From: Methylotenera sp.
GTDB lineage: Bacteria > Pseudomonadota > Gammaproteobacteria > Burkholderiales > Methylophilaceae
Assembly: GCA_030652995.1 (NCBI GenBank)
Contig: JAUSAG010000025.1
Coordinates: 1-64,000 of the forward strand
Length of the DNA stretch: 64,000 nt
Reading direction: 5' to 3'
The position numbers and the translations under genes were made by a program. The notes under the pieces are model-generated. The model ran no database searches, was not told where the DNA came from, and worked only from the letters and a program-made list of their open reading frames with translations. Of this stretch, positions 29,755-37,577 are shown one piece after another. The stretch's first letter is position 1, and each line of letters begins with the position of its first letter.

Positions 29755-31314
29755 CTAATGAGTCGAGTCTTGGCGCTTAGGCCAAGTGCCAACAGCAATT
29801 AGTATGCTGATGGCTAACCAAAGCGTTGCGAGAAAGTTACTAGGTTCTAAGTAAAGACAGTATGCAGCAGATACAATCAATATCACATGCAGTAAATAGT
29901 AAAGTTGTAACTTTGGCCTGATGTTGTGCTTAAGTAGATATAAACCTAGCGAGAGTTGTATCACGGGCAGTGCATATAAACTGATTGAAAAATCACGGTA
30001 GCGACCGTCTACAATTAACAGTATGCTTAATGTAATTGCAGCCAGCAGTAATATTGTCAAACAAGTTTGAAACAAGCGTAGGTTATTTGCATTAGCTTTG
30101 CTCACAGTCCAAATGATGCTGATGATAGCAATCCAGCCAGTCACCGCTACGCCACCTAACGCTAACCACTCATCTCTATCTTGACACGCAGTTAATAAAT
30201 ATTCAGTTTGCAATAAAGCACTGATTCCAAACAAGGCGCCTAAGCTTGCCACTCCAATTAAAGCTGATTTTCGGCGTTCATTTAGGTAAATACTTAAGCC
30301 TAAAAATAACAGCGCACCCAAGCCTCCAAAGAGCAATGGTCGTAATCCATCTGTGCGTGCTTTAATGTCGCCATTAAATACAAACTTGGGTGAAAGGTTG
30401 GTATTGTAGATTCCCCAGTAACCGCCGACCGTGCCTTCTAGGCCACGTTTCCAAGGTTGGTCTATGGCTTCAATGAGATTATAGTTCCAGTTTTTGTCAT
30501 GGGCGAGCTGGATGAATCCGCGCAAATAAATGGCCTGATTGATGGTGCCTGGTTTCGATTCCTGGCGTGGCCTGCCAACCGATGGCCAACCAGTCTCGCC
30601 AATCAAAATCGGTTTTTTAAAAGTATCTTTGAGCAAGTTCATCACATTATTGGTGTGGTCTAAAGCATGCTTTATCGATTGCGGGTTGTCTTCCCAGTAG
30701 GGGAGAATATGTACGGTTACAAAATCTACAGAATCTTCCAACGCAGGATGTTTACGCCAAAACTCCCAAACATCGGCGTAAGTAACAGGCACTTGGGTCG
30801 CTTGCTTTGCCTTTGTTAAGTAAGCTTTCATTGCCGCTTCGGTCTGCTCTCCCCGCAGTAACACTTCATTGCCGACAATGAGTGCTTTGATGGTCTTGGG
30901 GTGTTTGTTTGCGACTGCAATGGCTAAATCAAGCTCTTTATCATTAAGGGCTTTTACCCAGCCTATCCATGCGCCCAAGTAAACTTGCATGCCTAGCTTA
31001 GACGCCGCTTCTGGAACGTAATCCAAGCCTTGGCCTACAGAATAAATGCGCACACAATTGAATTGCTTAGAGAGCAGTGTTAAATCTTGGTCAATTTGCG
31101 CAGGTTCAATAAACGTATTGGGATTGAGCGGTGTTTGGCCCTGATGGTAGTAAGGCGAGTATGACACGCACTGAAGTTTGCCATCGCCAGGTAGTTGAGG
31201 TTCAATAACTGCGGTAGCTTGATTTTGCTGCCAAAGCCAAACGCTAAGCAGTGTAAGTAATGCAATATTAAATAGAGTGAAATACCATGTTGGTTTAGGG
31301 CTAGAGATGGTCAT
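29755..31314 (-). CDS. GH17-like beta-glucan hydrolase/transglycosylase with C-terminal membrane domain
   Basis: 519 residues. One N-terminal membrane anchor (about 12-29), then a periplasmic GH17-like domain with VGNEVLLRG and GETGWPSVG as acid/base and nucleophile motifs, then about seven membrane helices from residue 330 on. It resembles the N-terminal half of the next gene, so the pair likely arose from one GH17 ancestor. Such proteins occur in beta-1,3/1,6-glucan loci of rhizobia and pseudomonads (NdvB/NdvC context). It heads the three-gene run ending with the OpgB-like transferase. Confidence 0.75.
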   Translation of the reverse strand: MTISSPKPTWYFTLFNIALLTLLSVWLWQQNQATAVIEPQLPGDGKLQCVSYSPYYHQGQTPLNPNTFIEPAQIDQDLTLLSKQFNCVRIYSVGQGLDYVPEAASKLGMQVYLGAWIGWVKALNDKELDLAIAVANKHPKTIKALIVGNEVLLRGEQTEAAMKAYLTKAKQATQVPVTYADVWEFWRKHPALEDSVDFVTVHILPYWEDNPQSIKHALDHTNNVMNLLKDTFKKPILIGETGWPSVGRPRQESKPGTINQAIYLRGFIQLAHDKNWNYNLIEAIDQPWKRGLEGTVGGYWGIYNTNLSPKFVFNGDIKARTDGLRPLLFGGLGALLFLGLSIYLNERRKSALIGVASLGALFGISALLQTEYLLTACQDRDEWLALGGVAVTGWIAIISIIWTVSKANANNLRLFQTCLTILLLAAITLSILLIVDGRYRDFSISLYALPVIQLSLGLYLLKHNIRPKLQLYYLLHVILIVSAAYCLYLEPSNFLATLWLAISILIAVGTWPKRQDSTH

Positions 31315-31494
31315 AAATTTCTGAAGGTGAAGCTCAAGCCTATAAAGGGTAAATCATGCAATCGCCTATGATAATATAGGCGCTAAACAAAACAAAATTT
31401 AACGCAAATATAAGGCATAAAAATATCAGGATATTTACTTTGCTGACGGGGCTCACGTTACAATAGCACCTTAAAAAATCATTGAGCAACCCGC

Positions 31495-31989
31495 ATGAAA
31501 AAACTGTTTTTACTTCTCTTGGTAATTGCCAATGCGGCGTTGATTAACTTTGTAGAAGCAAAACCTATTTTTACAGGTGCTGATTATAGCGGTGTTTATG
31601 CTTGCAAAGGCAGCAACAGCAAAGTTGGTGACTATGAAGTAGAGGCAACCTTAAAGCTTAACCGGTCAATAAGCCAAGGTGCTTACGGCGTGTATGATTT
31701 TAACACGGAGACAGAAAATTCTCTGGTGTATAGAGGGCAAGCCATTGCTAACGGCTATAAGCTTGCACTGACATTTAATTTGATAGATGGTCTTAGGGCT
31801 GAATTTAGCACTGGGATTGCTGACGTTAAAAGAATATCGCCAACCCGCTGGGCTTACACTAATCATTACTATGAGCCAAATGGCAGGGGCGGTGATTACG
31901 GTACTGAGTATTGCGTGATGAAAAAGCCAGCCAAAGCAGCTAAGAAGGCAAAAAGCGTTGCAGTTAAAAAGGCTGTTGATACGGAATGA
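31495..31989 (+). CDS. secreted hypothetical protein with a basic tail
   Basis: 164 residues, not recognised. Signal peptide (about 1-22, cut after VEA) followed by a small beta-rich domain with two cysteines (YACKG and EYCVMKK) that could form a disulfide. The last 20 residues are Lys/Ala-rich (AKKAKSVAVKK). Its gene ends 13 bp before the end of the convergent deacetylase gene. Function unknown. Confidence 0.65.
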   Translation: MKKLFLLLLVIANAALINFVEAKPIFTGADYSGVYACKGSNSKVGDYEVEATLKLNRSISQGAYGVYDFNTETENSLVYRGQAIANGYKLALTFNLIDGLRAEFSTGIADVKRISPTRWAYTNHYYEPNGRGGDYGTEYCVMKKPAKAAKKAKSVAVKKAVDTE

Positions 31990-32002
31990 TAAGTGTTGAA
32001 TG

Positions 32003-32794
32003 CTAGTGTGGTTTACGTGTGAGTTTAACCGTTTGCAGAAGTGAGTAGAAGTTGTTGCTATTGAGTGCCAAAAATTCATTCATCCGAGCTGCGTAAATCG
32101 GATCGTTCATTTCACTTTCTGGCTTCTCAATGGCGGGATGACACATTAAAGCCGGCGTATCGATGCTGCTATCGGCGGCTGATATCCAAGTGGCAAGCAG
32201 TTTTTCATAATCTTTACTATCACCAGCAAAGTTATAAACCCCGAGTAAATTCCCGCTACAATTAAACCCCATGGTTTTGGCTTTACGTTCTAAAGTATTG
32301 GCACCAAGTAGCTTAATGATTTTACCTTTAAAGCCATTGTTAGCTGGCGGTTTTGCAATACGTATCCAAGGTAATTTATTACTGTATCGTTGCTTTAGTA
32401 TATCAAGTAAAGCATCACGAATTTGCGGTAATTGATGCACATGTTGATGCCCATCCATATAATCCGGTGCTGTGCCGAGCGCATCTTCAAAACGGTCTAG
32501 TTGCGCATGAATATTTAGCCGTATCGCTTTGGTGGGTAAACTTCTAAGTAAACTGCGTGCTATCAATACCGGGTGGGCATAAGTATTGCCAAACTGGGTG
32601 AAGTCAAGGTGTAAACCAATATCCGCTTTGCTTCTTATTTCTGGCGTGAGTGATTTTGCCGCTTCTGCCCAGCGTGGGCTAAGCACCATGCATGAAGCCG
32701 CACTGATTCTATTTTGCTGAATCAGCTGAATAATCCCCGCATCAATCGCAGGGCTTTGTGCGTAATCATCAGCACATACAATAAGAGATTTCAT
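32003..32794 (-). CDS. ChbG/HpnK-family (YdjC-like) carbohydrate deacetylase
   Basis: 263 residues. Family motifs: CADDYAQSPAID at the N-terminus (metal Asp), DIGLHLDFT, and the metal-binding DGHQHVHQLP. Such enzymes deacetylate N-acetylated sugars (ChbG on chitobiose, HpnK on hopanoid glycans). It overlaps gtrA by 4 bp and is the last gene of a four-gene glycosylation operon, so it may deacetylate the sugar that operon transfers. Substrate is inference. Confidence 0.85.
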   Translation of the reverse strand: MKSLIVCADDYAQSPAIDAGIIQLIQQNRISAASCMVLSPRWAEAAKSLTPEIRSKADIGLHLDFTQFGNTYAHPVLIARSLLRSLPTKAIRLNIHAQLDRFEDALGTAPDYMDGHQHVHQLPQIRDALLDILKQRYSNKLPWIRIAKPPANNGFKGKIIKLLGANTLERKAKTMGFNCSGNLLGVYNFAGDSKDYEKLLATWISAADSSIDTPALMCHPAIEKPESEMNDPIYAARMNEFLALNSNNFYSLLQTVKLTRKPH

Positions 32795-33183
32795 AGCACG
32801 CCCTTAAATGCCCAATAGCGGCTTAATAAATAAGTAGATACAGCAATGACGACCATGACAAAGCCGAGCACCAGCCAAAAAGGCAGTTGCGTGAATCGTA
32901 ATGCCCCAATGACCAAAGACTGATTGGCAATAAAGCCTGCTACCGCGACTGCTAGAAAACGTGGAAAAGCCTGTTTATGCGTAGCGCTTTGACTGGAAAA
33001 GCTTAATTTTCTGTGTCCAAAATAGCTAACGGGAAAAGCCGTTAGAAACCCGATGATATTGGCTTGAGTAGGAGGTAGCAGATAGCTCCATTCAAGCCCA
33101 ACTGCAATCATGTAATGCACGGCAGCAGCAATAATGCCGATGACAGTAAACCATGAGATTGATTGAGTGTGGGTTTGGCGCAT
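32791..33183 (-). CDS. GtrA-family membrane protein (putative lipid-linked sugar flippase)
   Basis: 130 residues with four membrane helices and the GtrA signature region around NIIGFLTAFPVSYFGHRKLSF. GtrA proteins are thought to flip undecaprenyl-phosphate-linked sugars. Its start touches the stop of the upstream glycosyltransferase gene (TAATG), and its end overlaps the deacetylase start by 4 bp. Confidence 0.85.
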   Translation of the reverse strand: MRQTHTQSISWFTVIGIIAAAVHYMIAVGLEWSYLLPPTQANIIGFLTAFPVSYFGHRKLSFSSQSATHKQAFPRFLAVAVAGFIANQSLVIGALRFTQLPFWLVLGFVMVVIAVSTYLLSRYWAFKGVL

Positions 33184-34163
33184 TAAGCGTTTTTATTACT
33201 TATTTTAGGCTTGGCTACTTCCGCCACAATGTAAGGTGGGCGGCCTTTCACTTCATCGTAAATACGTGCTAAATACTCACCTAAGATACCAATGAACAAG
33301 AGTTGTACACCAGCAAAAAACATCATGCCAGCAACAATGGTTGGCCAGCCTGGAACGGATTCATTAAAAAACAAATGATCTATCACTACGTACATGCCAT
33401 AAATAAATGCAAAAAATGCGAGTGACGCACCAACAGCACTCGCTAAACGTAGTGGCATGACAGAAAAACTTGTAACGCCTGTCCAGGCAAGTTGCATGAG
33501 TTTTAGTTTAGAGAATGTACTTTCACCGTGTGTGCGTGGCAGAGGGGTAAAGGGAATGCCAATAGAGTTATAACCTACCCAGGCGTAAATCCCTTTCATG
33601 AAACGGTTGTGTTCTGGCAGAGAAAGCAGGGCGTTTACCACTTGTCTATCCATCAGGCGAAAATCGCCTGCATCTCTTGGAATGTGAATTTGACCGCCCA
33701 AACTGATGGCGCGGTAAAAAATGTGAGAGCCCCAGCGTTTAAAGTGTGATTCCGATTCGCGGTCTTGACGCACGGCATAGACCATATCGTAGCCTTCGCG
33801 CCATTTTTGCAGCATTGTTTCCAGTAACGTAGAGCAGTGCTGCCCATCTGCATCCATACAAATTACAATGTCACCGTTCGCATGTTCCAAGCCTGCGGTA
33901 ATCGCATATTCTTTGCCGAAATTACGGGAAAATTTTACTAAGGTTGTACGTAAGTCAGCCGATAGGCCGCGTACCACATGCGCGGTTTGGTCGTGGCTGC
34001 CATCATCAATCACTACAATATCCCAATGTGGGCTAAGCTGCGCTAAGTGCTCAGCAATGTTATTTACCGTAGTGACGATGGTTGCTTCTTCATTGAAGGC
34101 GGGTACGATTACCGTAAGGTGAGGTTGTGTATTGTCTCGCAAAGTAACCTTATTTTCAGTCAT
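33183..34163 (-). CDS. GtrB/DPM1-like polyprenyl-phosphate glycosyltransferase
   Basis: About 326 residues. GT2 domain with VIVPAFNEEATI, the nucleotide-sugar motif VVIDDGSHD, and ICMDADGQ (DxD) plus FSRNFGKEYAI, followed by two C-terminal membrane helices. It should load a sugar onto undecaprenyl phosphate on the cytosolic face. A longer frame starts at 34187 and overlaps the upstream gene by 20 bp, but has no RBS; the ATG at 34163 is preferred. Confidence 0.85.
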   Translation of the reverse strand: MTENKVTLRDNTQPHLTVIVPAFNEEATIVTTVNNIAEHLAQLSPHWDIVVIDDGSHDQTAHVVRGLSADLRTTLVKFSRNFGKEYAITAGLEHANGDIVICMDADGQHCSTLLETMLQKWREGYDMVYAVRQDRESESHFKRWGSHIFYRAISLGGQIHIPRDAGDFRLMDRQVVNALLSLPEHNRFMKGIYAWVGYNSIGIPFTPLPRTHGESTFSKLKLMQLAWTGVTSFSVMPLRLASAVGASLAFFAFIYGMYVVIDHLFFNESVPGWPTIVAGMMFFAGVQLLFIGILGEYLARIYDEVKGRPPYIVAEVAKPKISNKNA

Positions 34164-34167
34164 ATTT

Positions 34168-35793
34168 TTAATCTCGTGGTGCTGCATGTGGGCGGCGATC
34201 TTCGCCTGTCAAATCTCGGCGATCTTTAACGATAGCTAGTGGTGCATTCAAGCGCTCGACCGTCCCAATAACTTTGCCTTTAAGCACTTTATCGCAATTC
34301 ATGTTGGTACTCGACATGTAAAAATCAGCAGTGACCCAATCCTCAGTGATATTGAATCGTTTGTCTAAATAGGCGCTACCTTGAAAAGCTTCAGCGCAAA
34401 CCGCTACAGAATAGACTTGATTGTGCTTATTTGGCAATTTCGTTTCTTCGGCATCAATATAATTTTTCAATAGTTTTGTTGCATCTATTAGACTGCTCGA
34501 CCAATAGTCACCTTCCCAATCATGGATAGCTTCCTTGAAGTTTTCACCTGCAAAATGATTGTAGTATAGGTACTGATACGGGTGAAGCACATACAGTGTG
34601 TAGATGGTGTTTGAAGTTAATAGTATGCAGCATGCGATAAAGCTTAAACGCAATTCTTTATAGGGCATCAGTATATCGAATGCTTTGGATAAACCAATGC
34701 CAGCGGCAATCGCAAGTGCTGGGAGAATAAAGGTGAAGTGTCTGACACCGTTGTAAAGCGCTGGCCTATCATAAAGCACAAATAGTAATGGGGTTAAAAG
34801 TGCAATCGCAACACTTATTTCAGGCAAGCTATTTGCTAACTTGATGTCTTTTATTTTGATGATAAGCATTAGTGCAACACTTAACAGACCTAGCAAAAAT
34901 ATTTCAGGTAGTCGAATAGATAAGTAATTAAACAAATAAGTGCGAGGTACGTCACCAATACTGACAAATTCACCGTCAACCATTGTATTCATATCGAATG
35001 CAAAATGAGAAAACGATTTTGCGGCAATGAGAATATGGTCGCTACCCATGACAGCCCAAGGCCAGAAAATAGCCATTAAGCAGAAAGCAATCGCTCCAGC
35101 AGGCAATAAACTTAAAATACTTTGCCAGCAATAGTCTAATTTATTCTTTAAAGTTCTGGCATTCAACCACGCTGCTATCAAGACTAAAAAAATGATATAG
35201 ATCACCGCAAATGCACCACCAATTCTTAAGCCTAATGCAAAGCCAATAGCTGCACCTAATTTGAGCGCCAAATGAAGGGGGATGCGAGGTAAGTGTCTAC
35301 AAATAATGATCGTGTAATAGAGTGCCCAGGCCATGCATGCGCCAAACGACACATCTTTTGTATGCGTAAACATAGCGCCAGACCATGCCCCCGTTATTGC
35401 GAGCAGCAACAACGCTAAAAAAGCTGCGCGCTCACCAGAAAGTTCAAGTGTGCTTTTGTAAACAGCGATCATTCCAGCGAAGCCAAAAGCGGCTGAAAGT
35501 AGATGTCGAATATCCCAAACCCAAAGCGGCAGTATTTTCTCTAAAAAGGCTGCGATTAAATCGAAAAAGCCACCATAGAGATAAAGGTTTTTGTACATGA
35601 ATGCTGATTGGTCGGTAAAGCCTGAGCTGTAAAACTTTAACAGTAGCTGACCATAGACGTGTTGAACTTGCTCATCGTTGCTAATGCCATATTGTTTAAA
35701 CGTTAGTAAAATAAAAATGACTAATGCCGCAAATAGCGCGTAAGAAAGCTTTTTGTATAAATTTAATGTCATAGGTGTCTGTTTTATGCACAT
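34168..35793 (-). CDS. multi-pass membrane glycosyltransferase (GT-C fold, ArnT/PMT-like)
   Basis: 541 residues with about eleven membrane helices and a C-terminal periplasmic part (about 400-541). The first periplasmic loop holds KQYGISNDEQVQHVYG, where an acidic pair sits as in GT-C transferases. It would move the flipped lipid-linked sugar onto an outer acceptor, completing the gtrA/gtrB set. The acceptor (O-antigen, protein, other) cannot be told. First gene of the operon running to 32003. Confidence 0.7.
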   Translation of the reverse strand: MCIKQTPMTLNLYKKLSYALFAALVIFILLTFKQYGISNDEQVQHVYGQLLLKFYSSGFTDQSAFMYKNLYLYGGFFDLIAAFLEKILPLWVWDIRHLLSAAFGFAGMIAVYKSTLELSGERAAFLALLLLAITGAWSGAMFTHTKDVSFGACMAWALYYTIIICRHLPRIPLHLALKLGAAIGFALGLRIGGAFAVIYIIFLVLIAAWLNARTLKNKLDYCWQSILSLLPAGAIAFCLMAIFWPWAVMGSDHILIAAKSFSHFAFDMNTMVDGEFVSIGDVPRTYLFNYLSIRLPEIFLLGLLSVALMLIIKIKDIKLANSLPEISVAIALLTPLLFVLYDRPALYNGVRHFTFILPALAIAAGIGLSKAFDILMPYKELRLSFIACCILLTSNTIYTLYVLHPYQYLYYNHFAGENFKEAIHDWEGDYWSSSLIDATKLLKNYIDAEETKLPNKHNQVYSVAVCAEAFQGSAYLDKRFNITEDWVTADFYMSSTNMNCDKVLKGKVIGTVERLNAPLAIVKDRRDLTGEDRRPHAAPRD

Positions 35794-36021
35794 AAGTGGC
35801 AGGATTATACAGACATGTCGTTTTTTTATTACAGCAAAGATGTATGCTGAAAATCAGAGGCGTTTATAGTAGCTGGCTTGAAAATGTAGGTTGTTGTGAG
35901 GCTGCCATTGTGAAGCCTGATTTTAGGTTGGGGATGCTGAGCAACATGGTTTACTAAGTGCGTGTAAGTAAATTGTGGAAGCTGCCACCGGTAACACTGG
36001 CGATGCACAGGGCACGGCAAT
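35794..36021. other. intergenic gap, no gene seen
   Basis: Between the GT-C gene and the arsR-type gene. It holds only a 63-codon open frame with no RBS and no recognisable protein, which I regard as chance. It must contain the promoter of the gtr operon, but I see no clear one. Confidence 0.4.
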
Positions 36022-36369
36022 TTATTCGGTCTGATTGCTTGTAATAAACAATTTTTTAATATCTTCCTCTAAGGTCATGCGGTTGCCTATCTGCCCGCAA
36101 ACCAACTCACACAGTTCATATACGCTAGGGTCTGCAATTCTGTAATAGACATTAGTCCCACGCGACTCTCGTTTAACTAAATTATATTGCGCGAGCAGTG
36201 TCAGGTGCTTGGAGATGTTGGCTTGCGTGCCGCCTGATAGTTGCGTTAACTGGCTGACATTTTTTTCGCCATCTTGCAGTGCGTTTAGCACTTTAAGCCG
36301 CATCGGCTCTGCGAGGGCTTTGAAATATTTAGCCACGTATTCTAGTGCTTGTTCATTGAGTGCGCTCAT
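36022..36369 (-). CDS. ArsR-family repressor of the sulfide/RND operon
   Basis: 115 residues from the ATG at 36369, chosen because GGAAAG lies five bases upstream. Start codons at 36381 and 36414 lack an RBS, and the latter would place a palindrome inside the gene. Winged helix with recognition region SGGTQANISKHLTLLAQYNLV. The only cysteines are Cys87 and Cys91 (ELCELVCG) in the last helix. SqrR/BigR sulfide sensors use one N-terminal and one C-terminal cysteine, so the N-terminal one is missing here. Divergent from an operon ending in sulfide:quinone reductase, so a reactive-sulfur signal is likely but inferred. Confidence 0.85.
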   Translation of the reverse strand: MSALNEQALEYVAKYFKALAEPMRLKVLNALQDGEKNVSQLTQLSGGTQANISKHLTLLAQYNLVKRESRGTNVYYRIADPSVYELCELVCGQIGNRMTLEEDIKKLFITSNQTE

Positions 36370-36401
36370 TTTACTTTCCATCGTGATATGCAATGACTTA
36401 A

Positions 36402-36419
36402 TACTAATGCTCATTAGTA
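36402..36419. promoter_or_regulatory. palindrome in the arsR 5' leader, probable operator 1
   Basis: TACTAATG and CATTAGTA, perfect 8-bp arms with a 2-bp centre. On the minus strand it sits just after a TATAAT -10 (36428-36433) and before the arsR start at 36369, so a repressor bound here would block its own transcription. Confidence 0.6.
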
Positions 36420-36447
36420 CAAGCGATATTATACATAAAATTATTAT

Positions 36448-36476
36448 TTGACTATATAACTATACAGTTATATAGT
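36448..36476 (+). promoter_or_regulatory. promoter of the RND/SQR operon overlapped by operator 2
   Basis: Plus-strand -35 TTGACT (36448-36453), exactly 17 bp, -10 TATAGT (36471-36476). A perfect 11-bp palindrome lies over it: ACTATATAACT (36451-36461), 4-bp centre, AGTTATATAGT (36466-36476). It also covers the likely -35 of the divergent arsR promoter. This is a textbook place for a repressor to act on both directions. Confidence 0.75.
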
Positions 36477-36522
36477 GCCATTAAAGTTAATAAGCATCAA
36501 CACGTTATTGGAGGAAAATCGC

Positions 36523-37554
36523 TTGGTTAAATTATTGATAAGTGTGCTGACGTTGGTTGCAACATTTTTAAATGTTGCTTGGGCAGAAGGTTTGGATACG
36601 TTTAGTGTAAAACAGTCCGATCAAGCGCAAACAGTAACCGTTGAAGGTTCAGTAGAAGCCGTCAAATACAGTCTGATTGCTCCGCAAGTTTCAGGCAGCC
36701 TCACCGTATTGTCAGTTAAAGCTGGCGATCACGTCAGGGCTGGGCAGTTGCTGGCACGTATTGACACGCGGATTGCTAGTCAGCAAATGATGAATAATCA
36801 AGCACAAGTTGCGGCGGCCAAAGCACAGTTAACGGCGGCGCGGCAAGAGTATGAGCGTAAAAAACGTTTACATGAAAAGCAATATATTAGTCAGGCTGCA
36901 CTGGAGCGCGCGGAATCAGATTACAAAACCGCACAGGCGCAAACCAATGCACAATTAGCGCAGACTGGTGTGGCAAATGTGCAAACTGGCTTGCATACTA
37001 TCAATGCACCTTATGACGGGGTGATTGCCGAAGTGATGACTGAGCTTGGCGATATGGCGATGCCAGGTAAGCCTTTGCTATCTATTTATAATCCGCAAGC
37101 ACTGCGTGTCGTCGCCAACGTACCTCAAAGCCAAGTGGCGGGAATTAAAAATGGGATGGTAGTAAAAGTGCTTATTCCTTCAGCGATAGAAACCGAGCGA
37201 CATTTGGTGGGGACTCAGGTAACCATATTGCCGACAGCGGATATTGTGAGTAACAAAGTTAAGGTGTGGGTAACGTTGCCGCAAAATCTTGCTAGTGTAA
37301 GCCCCGGCATGTTTGCGCGCGCCATGCTGCCAGTCAATGATGCAAGTGCTAGGGTTCAAATACTGGTGCCAATAGCTGCCGTGATTAAACGCAGTGAATT
37401 GATGGCGGTGTACGTGGTTGATAAGCAAGGTCGCCCACAGTTAAGGCAAGTGCGCCTAGGCCGTCAGCAAGGCGAGAATATTGAAGTTTTTGCTGGGTTA
37501 CAGGTTGGCGAGCTTGTCGCGCTAAACCCAATCGCAGCGGCGAACTTCAAGTAA
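36523..37554 (+). CDS. RND efflux periplasmic adaptor (membrane fusion protein)
   Basis: 343 residues from a TTG at 36523, which has GGAGG eight bases upstream and gives a clean signal peptide (MVKLLISVLTLVATFLNVAWA). The longer frame from a GTG at 36475 would start inside the promoter -10. Lipoyl halves, a helical hairpin (about 90-165) and a beta-barrel domain are recognisable, with VAPQVSGSLTVLSVKAGDHVRAGQ-type lipoyl sequence at the front. It bridges the RND pump and the TolC-like channel encoded downstream. Confidence 0.88.
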   Translation: MVKLLISVLTLVATFLNVAWAEGLDTFSVKQSDQAQTVTVEGSVEAVKYSLIAPQVSGSLTVLSVKAGDHVRAGQLLARIDTRIASQQMMNNQAQVAAAKAQLTAARQEYERKKRLHEKQYISQAALERAESDYKTAQAQTNAQLAQTGVANVQTGLHTINAPYDGVIAEVMTELGDMAMPGKPLLSIYNPQALRVVANVPQSQVAGIKNGMVVKVLIPSAIETERHLVGTQVTILPTADIVSNKVKVWVTLPQNLASVSPGMFARAMLPVNDASARVQILVPIAAVIKRSELMAVYVVDKQGRPQLRQVRLGRQQGENIEVFAGLQVGELVALNPIAAANFK

Positions 37555-37577
37555 CCATATTTTAAGCAGAAAGCACC

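Noticed and set aside
35829-36020. 63-codon minus-strand frame upstream of the gtr operon
   Set aside because: No RBS, unusual composition, no recognisable domain; the region is better explained as intergenic.
36475-36522. Longer start (GTG 36475) of the RND adaptor
   Set aside because: It lies within the promoter -10 and would spoil the signal peptide; TTG 36523 with GGAGG fits better.
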